Below, piece by piece: positions 37,887-50,600 of a DNA stretch of 64,000 bases. Position 1 is the first letter of the stretch, and each line of letters begins with the position of its first letter. The notes below the pieces were generated by a model that saw nothing but the letters and a program-made list of their open reading frames with translations, ran no database searches and was not told the origin of the DNA. The position numbers and the translations under genes were made by a program. This stretch comes from Lingula anatina (lineage: Eukaryota; Brachiopoda; Lingulata; Lingulida; Lingulidae): positions 62,001 to 126,000 of the forward strand of contig NW_019773737.1 of NCBI RefSeq assembly GCF_001039355.2, written 5' to 3'.

Positions 37887-40800
37887 TTACGTAGTAATCA
37901 AACAAGTGACACAAAGTTTGGATGGGCCTATGCAATCATCATGGCAGAAAGCACCACATTTTTGACACATGACCATAGCTTTAAGGTTGCATGCACATTT
38001 AGATGGCTGAGATGAGTTTGACGTAGTTGTGGTTCCATTTGTAGAAGCTACAGTAGAGACAGTTGGAGATTCCACCGCCAGATGTACACTGGATGATACT
38101 GTCCCACCCTGCTGCAGCAGCATCTGAACAGGTGTAGAGCTAGGGATAAATGTAACAGTTCCATTGCTAGAGCTAGTGATCAGAGCCACATTATTTGTTC
38201 CTGGAATAGCAGCCAGGGTGGTATTAGTCCTCTGTACATTGTTTCCACCTATGAAAAGACTGTGTGGTAGGTTGGAACCATTGCCTCCCCCAGCAACCTG
38301 AAACCCTGTTATATTAGACAAAGCCTGGGCATTGGCCAAGTTAGAAGAAGCCGCAAGGTTCTGCAGCTGCGATGCTGCACCTGTTGGGCTTTTTCCAGTT
38401 ACTGTTATTTGACTACCAGAGGGCCCTCTTAACTGTCCCCCATTTTTTGAGGCCACAAAAGTGAGATTTGCTGGTTGTGATTTGAGAAGTGCACTGAGAG
38501 CACTTGTGGTTGTGGCACTGCTAGTGGGAGTAGTGGCCACCTTACTTCCATTACTTCCTCCAGGTTTAATCAGCATCTGGGGATTTTTAGAATCTGCCAG
38601 TAAGGCACTGAGGGTGTTCTGTTTTGACCCCAAAGACAAAATCTTAGTTCCACCCACACTTGTCACAATGATATTTCCTTTGGTGTCAATATTACCATTC
38701 CCACTGGTAATGACAGCACCAGATGGAATACCTTTCAACTGCTTTAATATTACACCATTGTTACTGTTCCCAGACACTGTAGTTTTATGCTGAAGCTGCC
38801 CTCCTTGTTGCTGTTGCTGCTCCAACATTTTGGCTACTGTCATAGGCTGTGGCTTTGTGGCCTGCATTAATGGTGTTGTTTTTTGGACAGCTGTAGCCTT
38901 CAACTGCTGCGCTTTAGAGTTTTGCACTAGGGTTATAGTTCCGCCCGCATGAGTTGTCGTTGACTGAGACAGAGAGCCGCCCACCTGTGCTGAAGCTGAC
39001 AACGATGACGCTAATGTTGATAATGATGAAGATGACAGTGATGACAATGATGCAGCTTTGTTGTGATTAGCACCCTGTATATCTGCTGTGGACGAGGATG
39101 ACATCACCATTTTACCAGATTGTGTAACAACTACTACAGATCTTGGGGTTTCAGGGCGGGACTGTTCCCCAGCCATGTCATCTTCAGGGTGCTGTTGTTG
39201 CTGCTGTTGTGTATCATCACCAGGTTTACTGAGAATTGACACCATGCTTTTCTGTAACACAGCTTGACATATTGCATAGGATCTCTCCAAGTTAACCCCT
39301 GGGCCTGATGCAATTTCATCTGGTTTCATAAGTTTATTACTGATTGTCACCACTCTGGCTCGATCAGCAGGGCGATTTGGGCTTTTACTTTGTGTGGTTG
39401 TCACTATAAAGGTGGGCTGGGTGGATACTGTGACAACCTTCTGTACCGGCTGTGTAGCAGCTTGCTGCTGTTGTGGTTGTTGTATTGTTGCTGATACTGG
39501 AGTTGCTGGTGGATGAACAATATGAGTAGTTCTGGCCTGCATCTTAGCCCTGTTCTGTGCTTTAATCTGAGCTAGAGTTCTTGTGTGTCCCTGTGGATTA
39601 CTAGGAGGTGAAGTTGTCACCACAACAGTAGTCACAGGTTGTGACACCAAACTTGATAAAGAACTGGCAATAACTTGACTGTTGGCCGTCGCTGGTTGCT
39701 GCACCTGACTTGTTTCTGGTTGCTGTATCTGTACAGTTTGTTGCTGCTGCAACTGAAGTTGAAGTTGTTTTTTCTCAGCTGTTTGTGCCTTAATCTGAGC
39801 CAGTGTTCGTGTCTGGCCCTGGCTACGTGCTAAAATACGTGGCACATGTGGAGCATGCGATGGTTGAACCACAGCATAATTATGATGCTGTTGTTGGTGG
39901 TTTTGCGCTCGCTGCAACTTTGCAGCTTGAGTCTGTGCTTTTATCTGTGCTAGAGTCTTTGCTTGGCTTGGTCCTACTTTGGCCTTCTTAGGAGGACTGC
40001 CAGCTACACTACCACTGCTTGAAAGTGGTGGTCTTTTCAAATGGTGTATAATGGTAACATCATGTCCTTGACCACCCATAGTTGCTGTAGCAGTTTTTCT
40101 GGCAGACACACCAGTCCCAGAGGACAATCTCTGTGTAACACGCCCAGTAGATGCCGCCACTGTCTGGGAGATTGCCCTCTGTTTCAACATGGTAGATACC
40201 AGTTTGGCTTTCTTGACAGGACTTCCAATTTTCACTGCAGTGGGTATGAATGGATTCTGAACGGCATCACTAGCCTTGAGTTGGGCAGCTAATATGGGTG
40301 ATGACACTGCCAGAGTAGATTGAGGTTCTCGGATAAGCCTGAAATAGTAATGTGGCATGAGAAAAAAATTAAAACCATAAATACAACCCTAATCAGCTTT
40401 TAAAGTATGATCATATGGGCTTAAAAATTGGAAAACTTTGCAGACTGTTTAACTTTGAAATAAGAGTTCCTTCACTGTTATGAATGCACAATAGCAATTT
40501 ATGTTTATAATCAACACAATGTTTATAACGAACCCATAACAAATAATTAAGGAGACACTTACTTTTGGCCCCAGATTGGTTCAAAGTGTTTCACTTTCCA
40601 TGGGTCAAGCTTGGCCTGTTCCTTCTCTTCTTCCACTTTGATTCTCTGCTGGTTTTCAGGGGTGAATTCACCTGAAAATGGATAAATGTATATATGCACT
40701 TAATCCAATCATTCAATTTTCTGAAAGGAATTTGCTTAATACCTAATACACAGCATATGATTTCCCTGATCTGTTTAAGTTTCTGATTTGTTCTGGCTGT

Positions 40801-43800
40801 TGTTTCAGAAATACTCTCTTTTTGTTAAACCTTACCTTCTGAGAGTCTCTCCCTCCACTCGTGACATCCCTTATTGAAAAATTCATTGTTTAAGGCAGTG
40901 CTGCTCAGTCTGGAATAAAAAGATAAACATAAGAACAGTAAAACTAGTAGAATTTTTTCCATAGAGCTATTGACACCTACTGGCAAATACTGGCAAACAG
41001 GATCCAAATTATATTTTTTCGGCAGTATACGAATTATATTCACTGTTTTACCCAAATGAGTAATTTGTTCACTAGGAATTGAAAATTGCAAAACAGTAAA
41101 ATATCACTTGGAGAATACATAAGAGTGAATCTTGTAACAGGACTACACTATTGAGCAAACTTGCCTCAAAGAACCATCAGCCATGACAGTCTTGTCACAT
41201 TCTGGCAGAAGCTGAAGCAGTTTGTACTGGTAGGCTGGAGGTAGCATGGTGAACGTATGTTTGTTGATCAAGGCCTGGAAAATAGCAGTGCTGCTAAAAC
41301 TGGCCCCATGTCAAACACTGACAAAATTTGAGCTGGGCCAATTAATTTCTGTAAATATATTCAGTTACTGGCCACCTTTTTTGTTTTGGGCTACTAGTAA
41401 ACTCTTACACCCTGGTGGCTTAAAGAACCAGTGGACTGAAATGCTTATGACACAGGCTGGATTAAAGGGATAATAACTCTTCGTTTTGGCCAAAAAATTA
41501 ATTTTCCTGGAGTAAACAACAATTTTCCCATACTTACCAATGGTAAATGAATCCATTTTAACATCCAAAGTTAGTCCCTGGTTTTTTTCTAAGAGGTTTG
41601 TTTTTTTGTTAAAATCTCTTAAGAGATTATAACAGAGTATAGCCATCAATGGAGGTCACGTGGTCTCAAGACAAGCTCAGATATCAGAATAACAGCTGTA
41701 ACTGCCGTTTTTGTGGTAAAACAGAATATATTAAATTTCTATGAGTTGTTCACAATGTTTTTATTGTGAAATATAGATCTCATACGAAGAGTTATTATCC
41801 CTTTAATATTGTGACAAATCATAGCTATAAAATACCCTCACAACATTGTCAATGTAAGCACAAATCCTAGATCTAGATCAATTTTTGAACTCCAGCGACA
41901 GAAAAGTGAAATGTTCTGTATTTAATTCCAAACTACATTTTCCATGTCTGAATGAAGCTCTTTTCTGAATGATCACAACAATTTTGATATTTATCAAGTC
42001 ATAATTCATGACCATATTTTACATTTGAAATGCCTTTTGTATTAACATGCCACTTTAATTACCCTCAAGTTGACATTGGTGAGAATAGAATCTGGGGTCT
42101 CCAAGTCTATGCAGCCTTCTTTGGTCTGTTCTAGCTGGGCGGCTGGGCTGAGCTTTTTGCCAGTTCTCTTCCTTGGCTAAAATGCAATATACAATATTCC
42201 TTCACTTATATGGATGCACAGTAGCAATTGATGTTTATGATCAATCCAGAGTTGCATAATGAGATGACATTTTAGGAGACACTTATTGCTTATAAAGAAA
42301 TAAGACACTTAAAGCTATGTATGCTGCTTTACACAAAAGCATGGTCATTACACACCTGGTAAAAGTTGGTCTCATGTTTAACATGACACCAAATATAAAT
42401 ACAGTTGAAATGTACAAGTCTGATTTCTAGAATTACTAGATTTGATCACCATCTATAAACCTTACTCTATGGCAGAATTTGATTGTAATTACATCTTTTT
42501 GAAAATAGCTTGATACACATAAAATTCAAACATTTGCCAAGCCAAGTACCTAAACACATTCTTTCCAAGAAAATTAATTTCCAAATATATATTTTTTTCT
42601 TTCCCAATAATATCAATGAAACCCAACAATCTTATGTGACCTACCTTCATACTGAACCCAGGTATAGTAGACAACAGTTCTCTGAGACTCTGTGTTTTAG
42701 CAGCACTGCTAGGTATTCCCAGTAGACTGGCTGCTGACGTGCTAGAGGCTGCAGCTGCTGCTGCGGCTGCCGATCTGGTAACACTGTGAGGTGTGTCAGC
42801 ATTTCCTGTGGAATTCACCATGTTTGCCAGCGAGCTTGCTGATGAACTGGCACTTTGGGCTGAATCCCCTATGGCAAAATAATTACCAAACATTGATTAT
42901 AAAACATGTGAAAACACAGTATACTCTGCATAATTGGACCCTATTGGAACAGAAAAAAGTCTTCAAGTAACACGAGTTTCAGGTTGGAAAATTTTCACAT
43001 AAATCTCAGCTGATGTCATAGAAATAAATCTATTCCATCAGTTTTGTTTCAAGATTTGGGTTTTAAGGCCTATCATGAATCATCTGGGTTGGAGTAGCAA
43101 TTATTCAAGAGCCATAACATCGATAGAAGCACAAATGTAAGGTTCTGAAATACATCTTTTTAAAAGATAATAATTAGAAAATAAATGTAGAAGCAGACGT
43201 TTGCATAATGTCCTATTAAAGGTGTTATCAAAATCAGTACAAAAAGCCTACCTTCATCGATGGCTGGAGGAGCTACACTAGCACCATCTATAGGCTTGAT
43301 TTTAATCCTGGGATATACAGCAGAGTCAGACTTGATATTTTTTCGTCGCTTGTGACGTGTACGTAATTTTAGAGTTAAAGGCTGGACATTATTTGTGACA
43401 TCTGAATTTAATGCAGAGTATGTCTCTCCTCCTGATAGTGTCTGTTCACTTTGCATAAGGTCTCCGTTTTGAGGCACTGTTACTTTTGACTCCACAGCAT
43501 CAACTGAAATTTCATCCAAAGAATCTTCTCCAGCAGGAGGCACCATCTTGCCAGCATCAGGAAGGGTAACATAGTTCACTGAAAATAAAACACTCATGTT
43601 AACCAACAGTGGCTACTAATGGTGTCTGAACTGAATGAGCAATGCACATATTATAAAGTAAGTTTTGCCCAATGCTAATTTATTTATGTCTATAAAATTC
43701 CATCTGTTTTAAGATCAAATTAAGCATGTTAATTGCCACATCACTGTTTTAAATCATTATGAAAAATATTTCAGATATAACACACCCTTCTCTTTCTTTC

Positions 43801-46800
43801 TCTCTCGTGTTGTCTTTTGTGAGGGTGGCTCCACTACCTCCCCCTCCTCATTAATGTTGATCTCATCCTCTTCCAGTTCTTCCAGATATGCTCCAGACGG
43901 CAGGTCACACTGAAGTAAACATAATGTTGTTGAAAAAGTTGTTTAACTGTTGTTGGTTTGACTGATTTTTTTCTGTAAGGAGGTTTTATATGTATATTTT
44001 TTCTTTTTCCAAGCTTGTCCAACAGACTTGTATAAGCAACCAATGAAACAATCCATGAAGATGATGCTGTCCAGAATTTCTGTTTGCTTTAATAAAATAC
44101 AACTGACTTTAAAAAACTTTAAATCTTAAACAACAATCAAATAATATACAAAATGTAATATGCCCCATCCATGCCATTTGATCATTTAACCCCTTCTCAT
44201 TTCAAATATTTGTGCACATCATGTAATAACCTGAACGTGCACTGGTTACCATTGGACTATAATATTCATACCTTTAATCCATACACTCCCATTCTTCCTG
44301 CCACTTTGTAAAATGTGCTGTCTGACCCACGTGAGTTAGCATGCAAACTTGCATTGAGACAGGCTAAAGGAGTGGTGCCACTAGAAAAAAATGTTTATAC
44401 ATATTCACAATAAAAGCTTTGTTAAATATAAAAGTTACATACTTCTTAAAAAAAGAAAAAAACAATGAAAAAGATACCCTGTCCTGCTGTTACACTTATT
44501 CTTGAGCAAAATTATACCAAGGACACCAAAAAAATATAATAAAAGTAAATTTAAGAAAAAAAATTAAATAATATGCAGAAAAGAAACAATATGTGAATGT
44601 TTGAGTCAAGGTTATGGATGTGAAACAGTCTCAGTAACATTTCTCAATTTTTACAAAAAGACGAAACTGATAGCATGTAAAACATTGAAAATATGTAAAT
44701 CATGCAGTTATCATAAATTAAACTGATTTGAAAACAATCTCCAACTCGTCATTAAAAGTTTATATACCCTGCAAAATATTTGCACTGTGCCTTGGAATGC
44801 ATGCCTTGTCATGCTTAATGGTTCAAATCAATACAGTATTGTTCAAATCAATACAGTAAAAAAAACAGGACTATATCATATATGACAGTTTTCAAAAATG
44901 TTGAAATTGAATAAAATCTTGTTTAAATGTACTGTAACTACTGTAGCTAAAAAAGAAGTCCTGTTGCTTAAGTACTTACTTTCCTTTCAGCATTTCAAAG
45001 ATCAAATTATAAAATGCCCCGCCCTTTGTATGTATCTACATATGCAACAGATCAATTGGTTTTTGGTTATAACTACACCTTCTCCATGATCCAGGCTATA
45101 TTGACTCTAAATTGATTCAATTAAATATGATGTATTACTTTAATGACAGTATGTTTGTTTATAAGTTTTCTTATAACAAGGAAAAGAATCTTGGTTGACA
45201 GTCAGTGAATTGTTGATTGTTATAGATCTGTTATGGAAGGGAAGGGCACACGCTATGGATACACAGTCTACCACACTGGCCCAACACCAAGTGCCATTAC
45301 AATTGGAGTTTGCCCAATAAAATTTGGAAAATATCTTCAGTTTCTGGCCACTGTCTGTTTTGGGCATGTGGACTCTTAGTCTCTGGTGGTTCAAAGGGCC
45401 AGTTGGCTAAAAAAGGTTTTTGGGTGCAGACTGGGTAAAGAATTGCAAATCATTGTGAGCAGAGGTGCCATTTTTCCCATTAGAAAATGACATGATACTG
45501 CCTCAGAAAGCATGCCTATGTCATCTTATTCAATTTCTACACAACAAACAAAGTCTCAGTTTTCATTGTATCAGATAGATGACAGAAAAGAGAAATAAAA
45601 TCATAAAGTGAGCTCATTTGCAAGTATAAGAAAAAGCATTTAGCAATATCCACTGCAGTTCAACCACAAACAGAAGGGATTGACTATTTGTTTGCAATTC
45701 AAACTTATTGGACATCTATATCATTCTATATCTGCTATATATGCTATATCCCAAACAAATATGAACACAGCACAAAACCATTACTTTACCTTCTAAGCGT
45801 TCCATGAAAAGTCATGCAAAAGAGAGAAGTGATGAAAGATGATTATATGTGGTGAATTGAAAGCAAAGATATGTGATATATTATGCAAATAAGCAAATAG
45901 CATGAAGCTGTAAAACAACTAGTAAACATACACCTATGTACATGGTGCAAGCCCACCTCCATGGAAGAGAAAATTCAAAGCACCATCAAACTCAAGCTCA
46001 ACTATAGTTTGTTGTACTAATTCTCATTTGATGTGATAAGAAGAATATCAATAATAAACCTAGCCTGCAGACTTAATAACTCTAGAAGATATATATATAC
46101 TATGCAACATGATTAATATTAGATTAGTTTTTCAGCTGAAGCAAACTTACTAGTAAATGAATTTTTTATAAGCTGAATTATAAATGACAAGCCTGAACCA
46201 ACATATTTATGAATTTATGTAAAATCGAAATGATTGCACAAGTAAGTAACGACTTACCTTATGTCTTTAAGGCCCTCATCCTGAATTACTTCTAAAATTT
46301 CCTTATGACTCATTGGAGTCTGGGGATGCTTTTCTAATACCTGAAGAAAAGTATCAACCAATTGAGCTTACTAGTAATGTTTTTTAGAAAATCAATTGTA
46401 CTGGATTAATTTTCCACAATCATTATGAAAGAATGAAAACATGACCCATGGTGTATATCATAGAAAATATCATTTTGTGTGTAAATAGTAAACGGGTAGT
46501 CTACAATTATGCAGTTATACCTGCCATGGGCAAGTGTCATGAAAGATGTGAAGTAATTTTAATATCAAGCCACACATAGATGCATACGTTTACAGGCATT
46601 CTATAGCTATTTTCTAAATATGATATGTTAAATTTGTATCAGGTTTTGATCTGCCTTTCATGATCATAGGACTAACTGACATTAATAATTTTCATTCTTC
46701 TCAAAATATATTATAACCAGGGCTGGCAATTATAACACATTACTAAACAGTTTAGACCTGAATCTTATCACCATGTCTTCCCACAAAGAAGTGCATGTCC

Positions 46801-47189
46801 TTATAAACCCAATGTCAAATTTAAACTAAGTTCAGTTTTATGCAATGATGTCATGATGCATTAAATAACATTCTTTGACTTTAATCCACACATTCCCACT
46901 TATGAAATTTGAAAACAAAATTTATCATAAGATTTCTTTCTAAAATGTCTTTAACATCTAAAGAAATTAAAATAATGAGTCAAACAAAAGGTTTACAGAA
47001 TCAAAACAACTATGCCGCATGTACTTTATTAAATATCATGTCCAAACATAAACAATCAGATGGTATGTAACTTCAAGCTTGAACAAAAGCAACAAAATTA
47101 ACACAGAAACCTACGATTTTTGCTGCTTCGGCCCATGTTCTCCCTTTCTTTTTTCGCATACTTCGTTCTCGTAAACTTTCAGCCTGCAT
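37887..47189 (-). CDS. ASXL: ASXL: Polycomb BAP1 cofactor (Additional sex combs-like)
   Basis: Eleven coding exons: 47189-47115, 46340-46258, 44380-44272, 43909-43786, 43578-43252, 42868-42645, 42176-42063, 41274-41165, 40909-40836, 40671-40563 and 40338-37887. They sum to 3801 nt (1266 aa) in one frame. Domains in order: N-terminal HARE-HTH ([43 protein letters not shown]; about residues 18-90); basic segment [17 protein letters not shown] (about 325-430; [56 protein letters not shown]), which in the family activates the deubiquitinase BAP1/Calypso on H2AK119ub; a long Gln/Ser/Thr-rich disordered region with three TLAQIKAQ repeats; and a C-terminal PHD finger ([24 protein letters not shown]). 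The invertebrate single-copy state predicts one orthologue of vertebrate ASXL1-3. The intron after exon 8 has a GC donor. The gene shares a promoter with CCDC178. Confidence 0.95.
41289..41462. repeat. Dispersed repeat, copy next to MITE
   Basis: This resembles 45269-45432 in direct orientation, sharing blocks such as TTCAGTT.CTGGCCAC, TTTTGGGC, CTCTTA and CTGGTGG.T.AAAG in the same order. Divergence is substantial, so it is an old element of unknown class. The MITE at 41465 starts where the similarity ends. Confidence 0.55.
41465..41803. mobile_element. MITE-like element in ASXL intron (TA target site)
   Basis: This 339-bp element has about 19-bp perfect terminal inverted repeats (AAGGGATAATAACTCTTCG) and TA on both sides, as expected for a Tc1/mariner-type non-autonomous element. 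There is no coding capacity. It lies in the intron between the exons at 41274 and 42063. Confidence 0.75.
45269..45432. repeat. Dispersed repeat, second copy
   Basis: This is the partner of 41289-41462. It lies in the large ASXL intron between 44380 and 46258. Confidence 0.55.
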
Positions 47190-47671
47190 GTTCAAATTGT
47201 ATCTTTACAATCGCAACTAGACAGAGGGAGATATTTCAATATTCTATATCCTCTCCCTCAAATTAAACCAACTGTAGGCCGCCATCTTTGTGATGTCGAA
47301 TTGTGGTCACGTGATAGGGATCGTGTATGTTCGACTACTTCCGTACTTAGAAACAAAGATGGCGTCAAAATGGTGGAAGTAAGTAGCTTCGGTTGTCAAA
47401 ATGATTTTTCTTTTTAAGGTCCGAGTCAGAGACACTGAACAGATTTATCTAGCAAATTTGTTTTTGAAATATTTTAATGACATTAGAGGTATGCATTTTT
47501 GTTACATCTAACCAGTACCTTGGAAGTTTGTTGCCCACATTCAGTGCCAGAATATTTATTACACCCATACCAAGTCACATTGTTTTGTTCGCTTATTGAG
47601 ATGGATTTATCGTTGTATTTCACCATTTATTTTAGCGGAAATACCAACTGATAGAATAAGCTACACTTATC
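47190..47671. promoter_or_regulatory. Bidirectional promoter of ASXL and CCDC178
   Basis: These 482 bp lie between two divergent start codons. There are two inverted YY1-type motifs: GCCGCCATCTTTG at about 47279-47291 facing ASXL and AAAGATGGCG at about 47355-47364 facing CCDC178. Between them is a CACGTG E-box (about 47309). On the CCDC178 side, a noncoding exon ends at donor 47379 (GTAAGT) and rejoins at acceptor 47635. An ATG inside it (47359) opens a ten-codon uORF that stops before the main start. Binding is inferred from motif match only. Confidence 0.6.
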
Positions 47672-50600
47672 ATGGCATCTCCCCGGGAAAAAGTTGTGAG
47701 AATTGATGAGACCAGTCAACATTCAAGTAGCACTCCAGCACGCAGAGCCTTGACCACAGCTGGTACCACAGTGCTGAGCAGTGGCAAATACAGCCAGTTC
47801 AGGTATACATCAAGTATACCCCAGAGTCCAGGTACAGCACTACTTCATTATATTCTCTTTTCTGTCAAAATGCTTTAATTGTTTTTCAATCATTCATTGC
47901 TTATAAGGAGGAAATAACCTGGTTAATAATTGCTACATTAATAGCCTATTTCATGTTTTCTTGTTTTAACTTGGGATGGGAGCAGTAATCATATCTAATC
48001 ACATCATTAATAGTGATATTTCTTTAATCTCTTGCAGATATTAACACAGATAGTGATGTGGATACTGCTGCAGATGACTCTGGAATTGATGGAGAATTTC
48101 AGGATGAAGATCTTAGTGAAGCAGGGGGTAAATATATCTAACTTCATTTTAACTAAAAGATAGACTTGCCCTTCAAGAAATCGACGGAAAATAGCTCTTT
48201 TTCAAATTTGAATGGGCACTGTAGAAAACATATAACAGCTAAAGCTCTCAAATTAAGCACATAGGTGTGATATCATGTGAAGAATAAGTTCTGTAAATTT
48301 CAATCCAAGCAGTTGAGTACATTTTGAGACAGAACGCTTTAAATGTGCAGCAAACCGTAACGCTTATCCCTTCAAGATCTCGACGAAAACCGGAAGTGCG
48401 TAATGACGTCACTCGCTTCTACTTGGAAAGCTGCTGGGTGATTTTCCGATGAGAAATATTTCGTGGCTCATACAAATGTTCGGAAAATGACCATGCAGAT
48501 AAAAGAAAATTTACTAATCAAAATTGAAACTGCGTAATTACATAGAAAAACATTGTGCATTCCTGACCTCGACTTGTCAGTGTAAACAAAGTGAAAGTGT
48601 ACTGAACGCATCGCAAGCAAGCACGTGAATGCCGCGTTTGATACTTTGTATCAGACGCTTCGTTTTACTTGACAACACAGTGTTTACGATGGGCATGACA
48701 GGAAAAACAGTGCAAAAAACACGCACTTCCGGTTTTCGTCGATTTCTTGAAGGCGTCGATTTCTTGAAGGGCGAGTCTATCAATTTTTTTTTCTGTAAAG
48801 ACTAAAATGGTAATTATATATTATTCATATTGTGAAGAAAATTATATTTTTCCTCCATATTTTGAAAATTGGCAACATGCATCTTTCCCATTTTCTGCAA
48901 AACAAAGCTTGGTCACTATTTATCAGTACAGTGTTAGTCTTAAACTAGTGCATTATTTACTTTTTGAAATTTTAGATGTGTTACGACCTCTCCCAGAGGG
49001 ATGGCCATCAATACCTCAGATATTTCGACGAAGAAGTTGTGAGCTAACAAATGCAGCACTGCCGTGTGTGAAGAAAGCAGTAGCTCACTTAGAACTGCTT
49101 CAGACATCTATTGAAGAATGGTGTCGAGACACAGGAACCAGAGCCAGCACAGAAATACCTGGGTCAAGGGCAAGTCAGGCCAGCAGTTCCACAGGATCTC
49201 TAACTTCTGAGCTTCTTGCTCAGCAGAAAAAAGGTAACCTCAAGAATGTTTTGCTGTCAGAAAACATAATTTGTAGTGCTACATAAATTGCACTTTGATT
49301 TCATAGAATTTTGTTCAACTAATTGTCAAATAAGTGACTGTATTATTCAAATGCATATGTATGTTAGCCTGGTTAATTTGTCACTTGAATTTATGTTTAA
49401 ATGATGTGTTATGATTTTTAGGTACACCTAAAAAACAACTACGCTTTGCATCACGTATGTCATCAGGCCGCAGTGAGACAGCTGCTGACAGAAGGACAAC
49501 TAGTAGTATTTCTAGAGCAACTTCATCAGCAGATACCCTGTCTGTGCGTGGCGTAGGAGTAAATGGTGAGTGCCGATGAGTATCTATTAAAACTTTTCAA
49601 AAGGTATTGCTTTCTTGCATTATTCCATTTAAAATGGGTTACAAGTGCATCATGTTTTTTTCTTTTTTTATTTATAATTAAATGAAAAAAGATAACTTCA
49701 CATGTATATACATACATAAAGGTACATACATATAATTCAAATTCACCAAAAAAAACGGTAGTATTAAAGTATCATATCATATCATATCATATCGTATCGT
49801 ATCATACAGTTGTTTGGTTATAAAAATGCATCATGGCAGAAAATTGTGGAAAAGAAATATCATAGAAATGCAACAGTTCTGTATCATAGCTCTCTGTCTC
49901 TCTCTTTATATGTAGATGACCGCCCTGACATCATGCCACAAGGTCTGCAGGCTGATATACCATATCTTGGTGCAGAGGAAGTTGTGGATGAGGTGATGAC
50001 TCTCATTGCCAGGCTTGAGAAAGACAGAATAGACACAGAGGACATGCTGAAGAAAGAGAAAGAGCGTGTCAGAACACTTAATCATAAAATAGACATGTTA
50101 GCTGAGAAGAGGTCTGTTGATCTTCCAGCAGCTGTGCAAGGAGGTTGGTGAAATTTCAAACATTTATTTCTGGTCCATATTTCAGTCTTTATACATAAGT
50201 ACCCAGAATTAATTTCAGCTGAGCTCAGTGGCCTTTAAAAGGTAGCTTTTATTCTACAGCAGTGTGACTTGTCATATTATAAAATAAGTGATTGTTTAAA
50301 CTTTGTGTTTTTAATATGAATATTGACTACATGTACTTACCATTTAGAACATGAGGCATGTTCCATGGACATAAGTGAGTTGGCTTGGCATGTTGCATAC
50401 AAGGAGAGACTAGAAGAGAGAATTCAACACAAAGTTGGGGTAGCAGAAGTTATGAACAAACGCCTGAAGGAGGACATTGCCTTTGTCCAGAAACACTGCC
50501 CTCTCGTGGAGGAAAAATTATCGCTTGAGCGGAACGCTATGGCCAAAATCAAAGAAGCTCAAGATGATGTAAGTGATATTAAATTACATTTGTGTGAGTG

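Noticed and set aside
37887-40338. Plus-strand open frames opposite the large ASXL exon
   Set aside because: They are antisense to Gln/Ser/Thr-rich coding sequence, and no motif or start context supports them.
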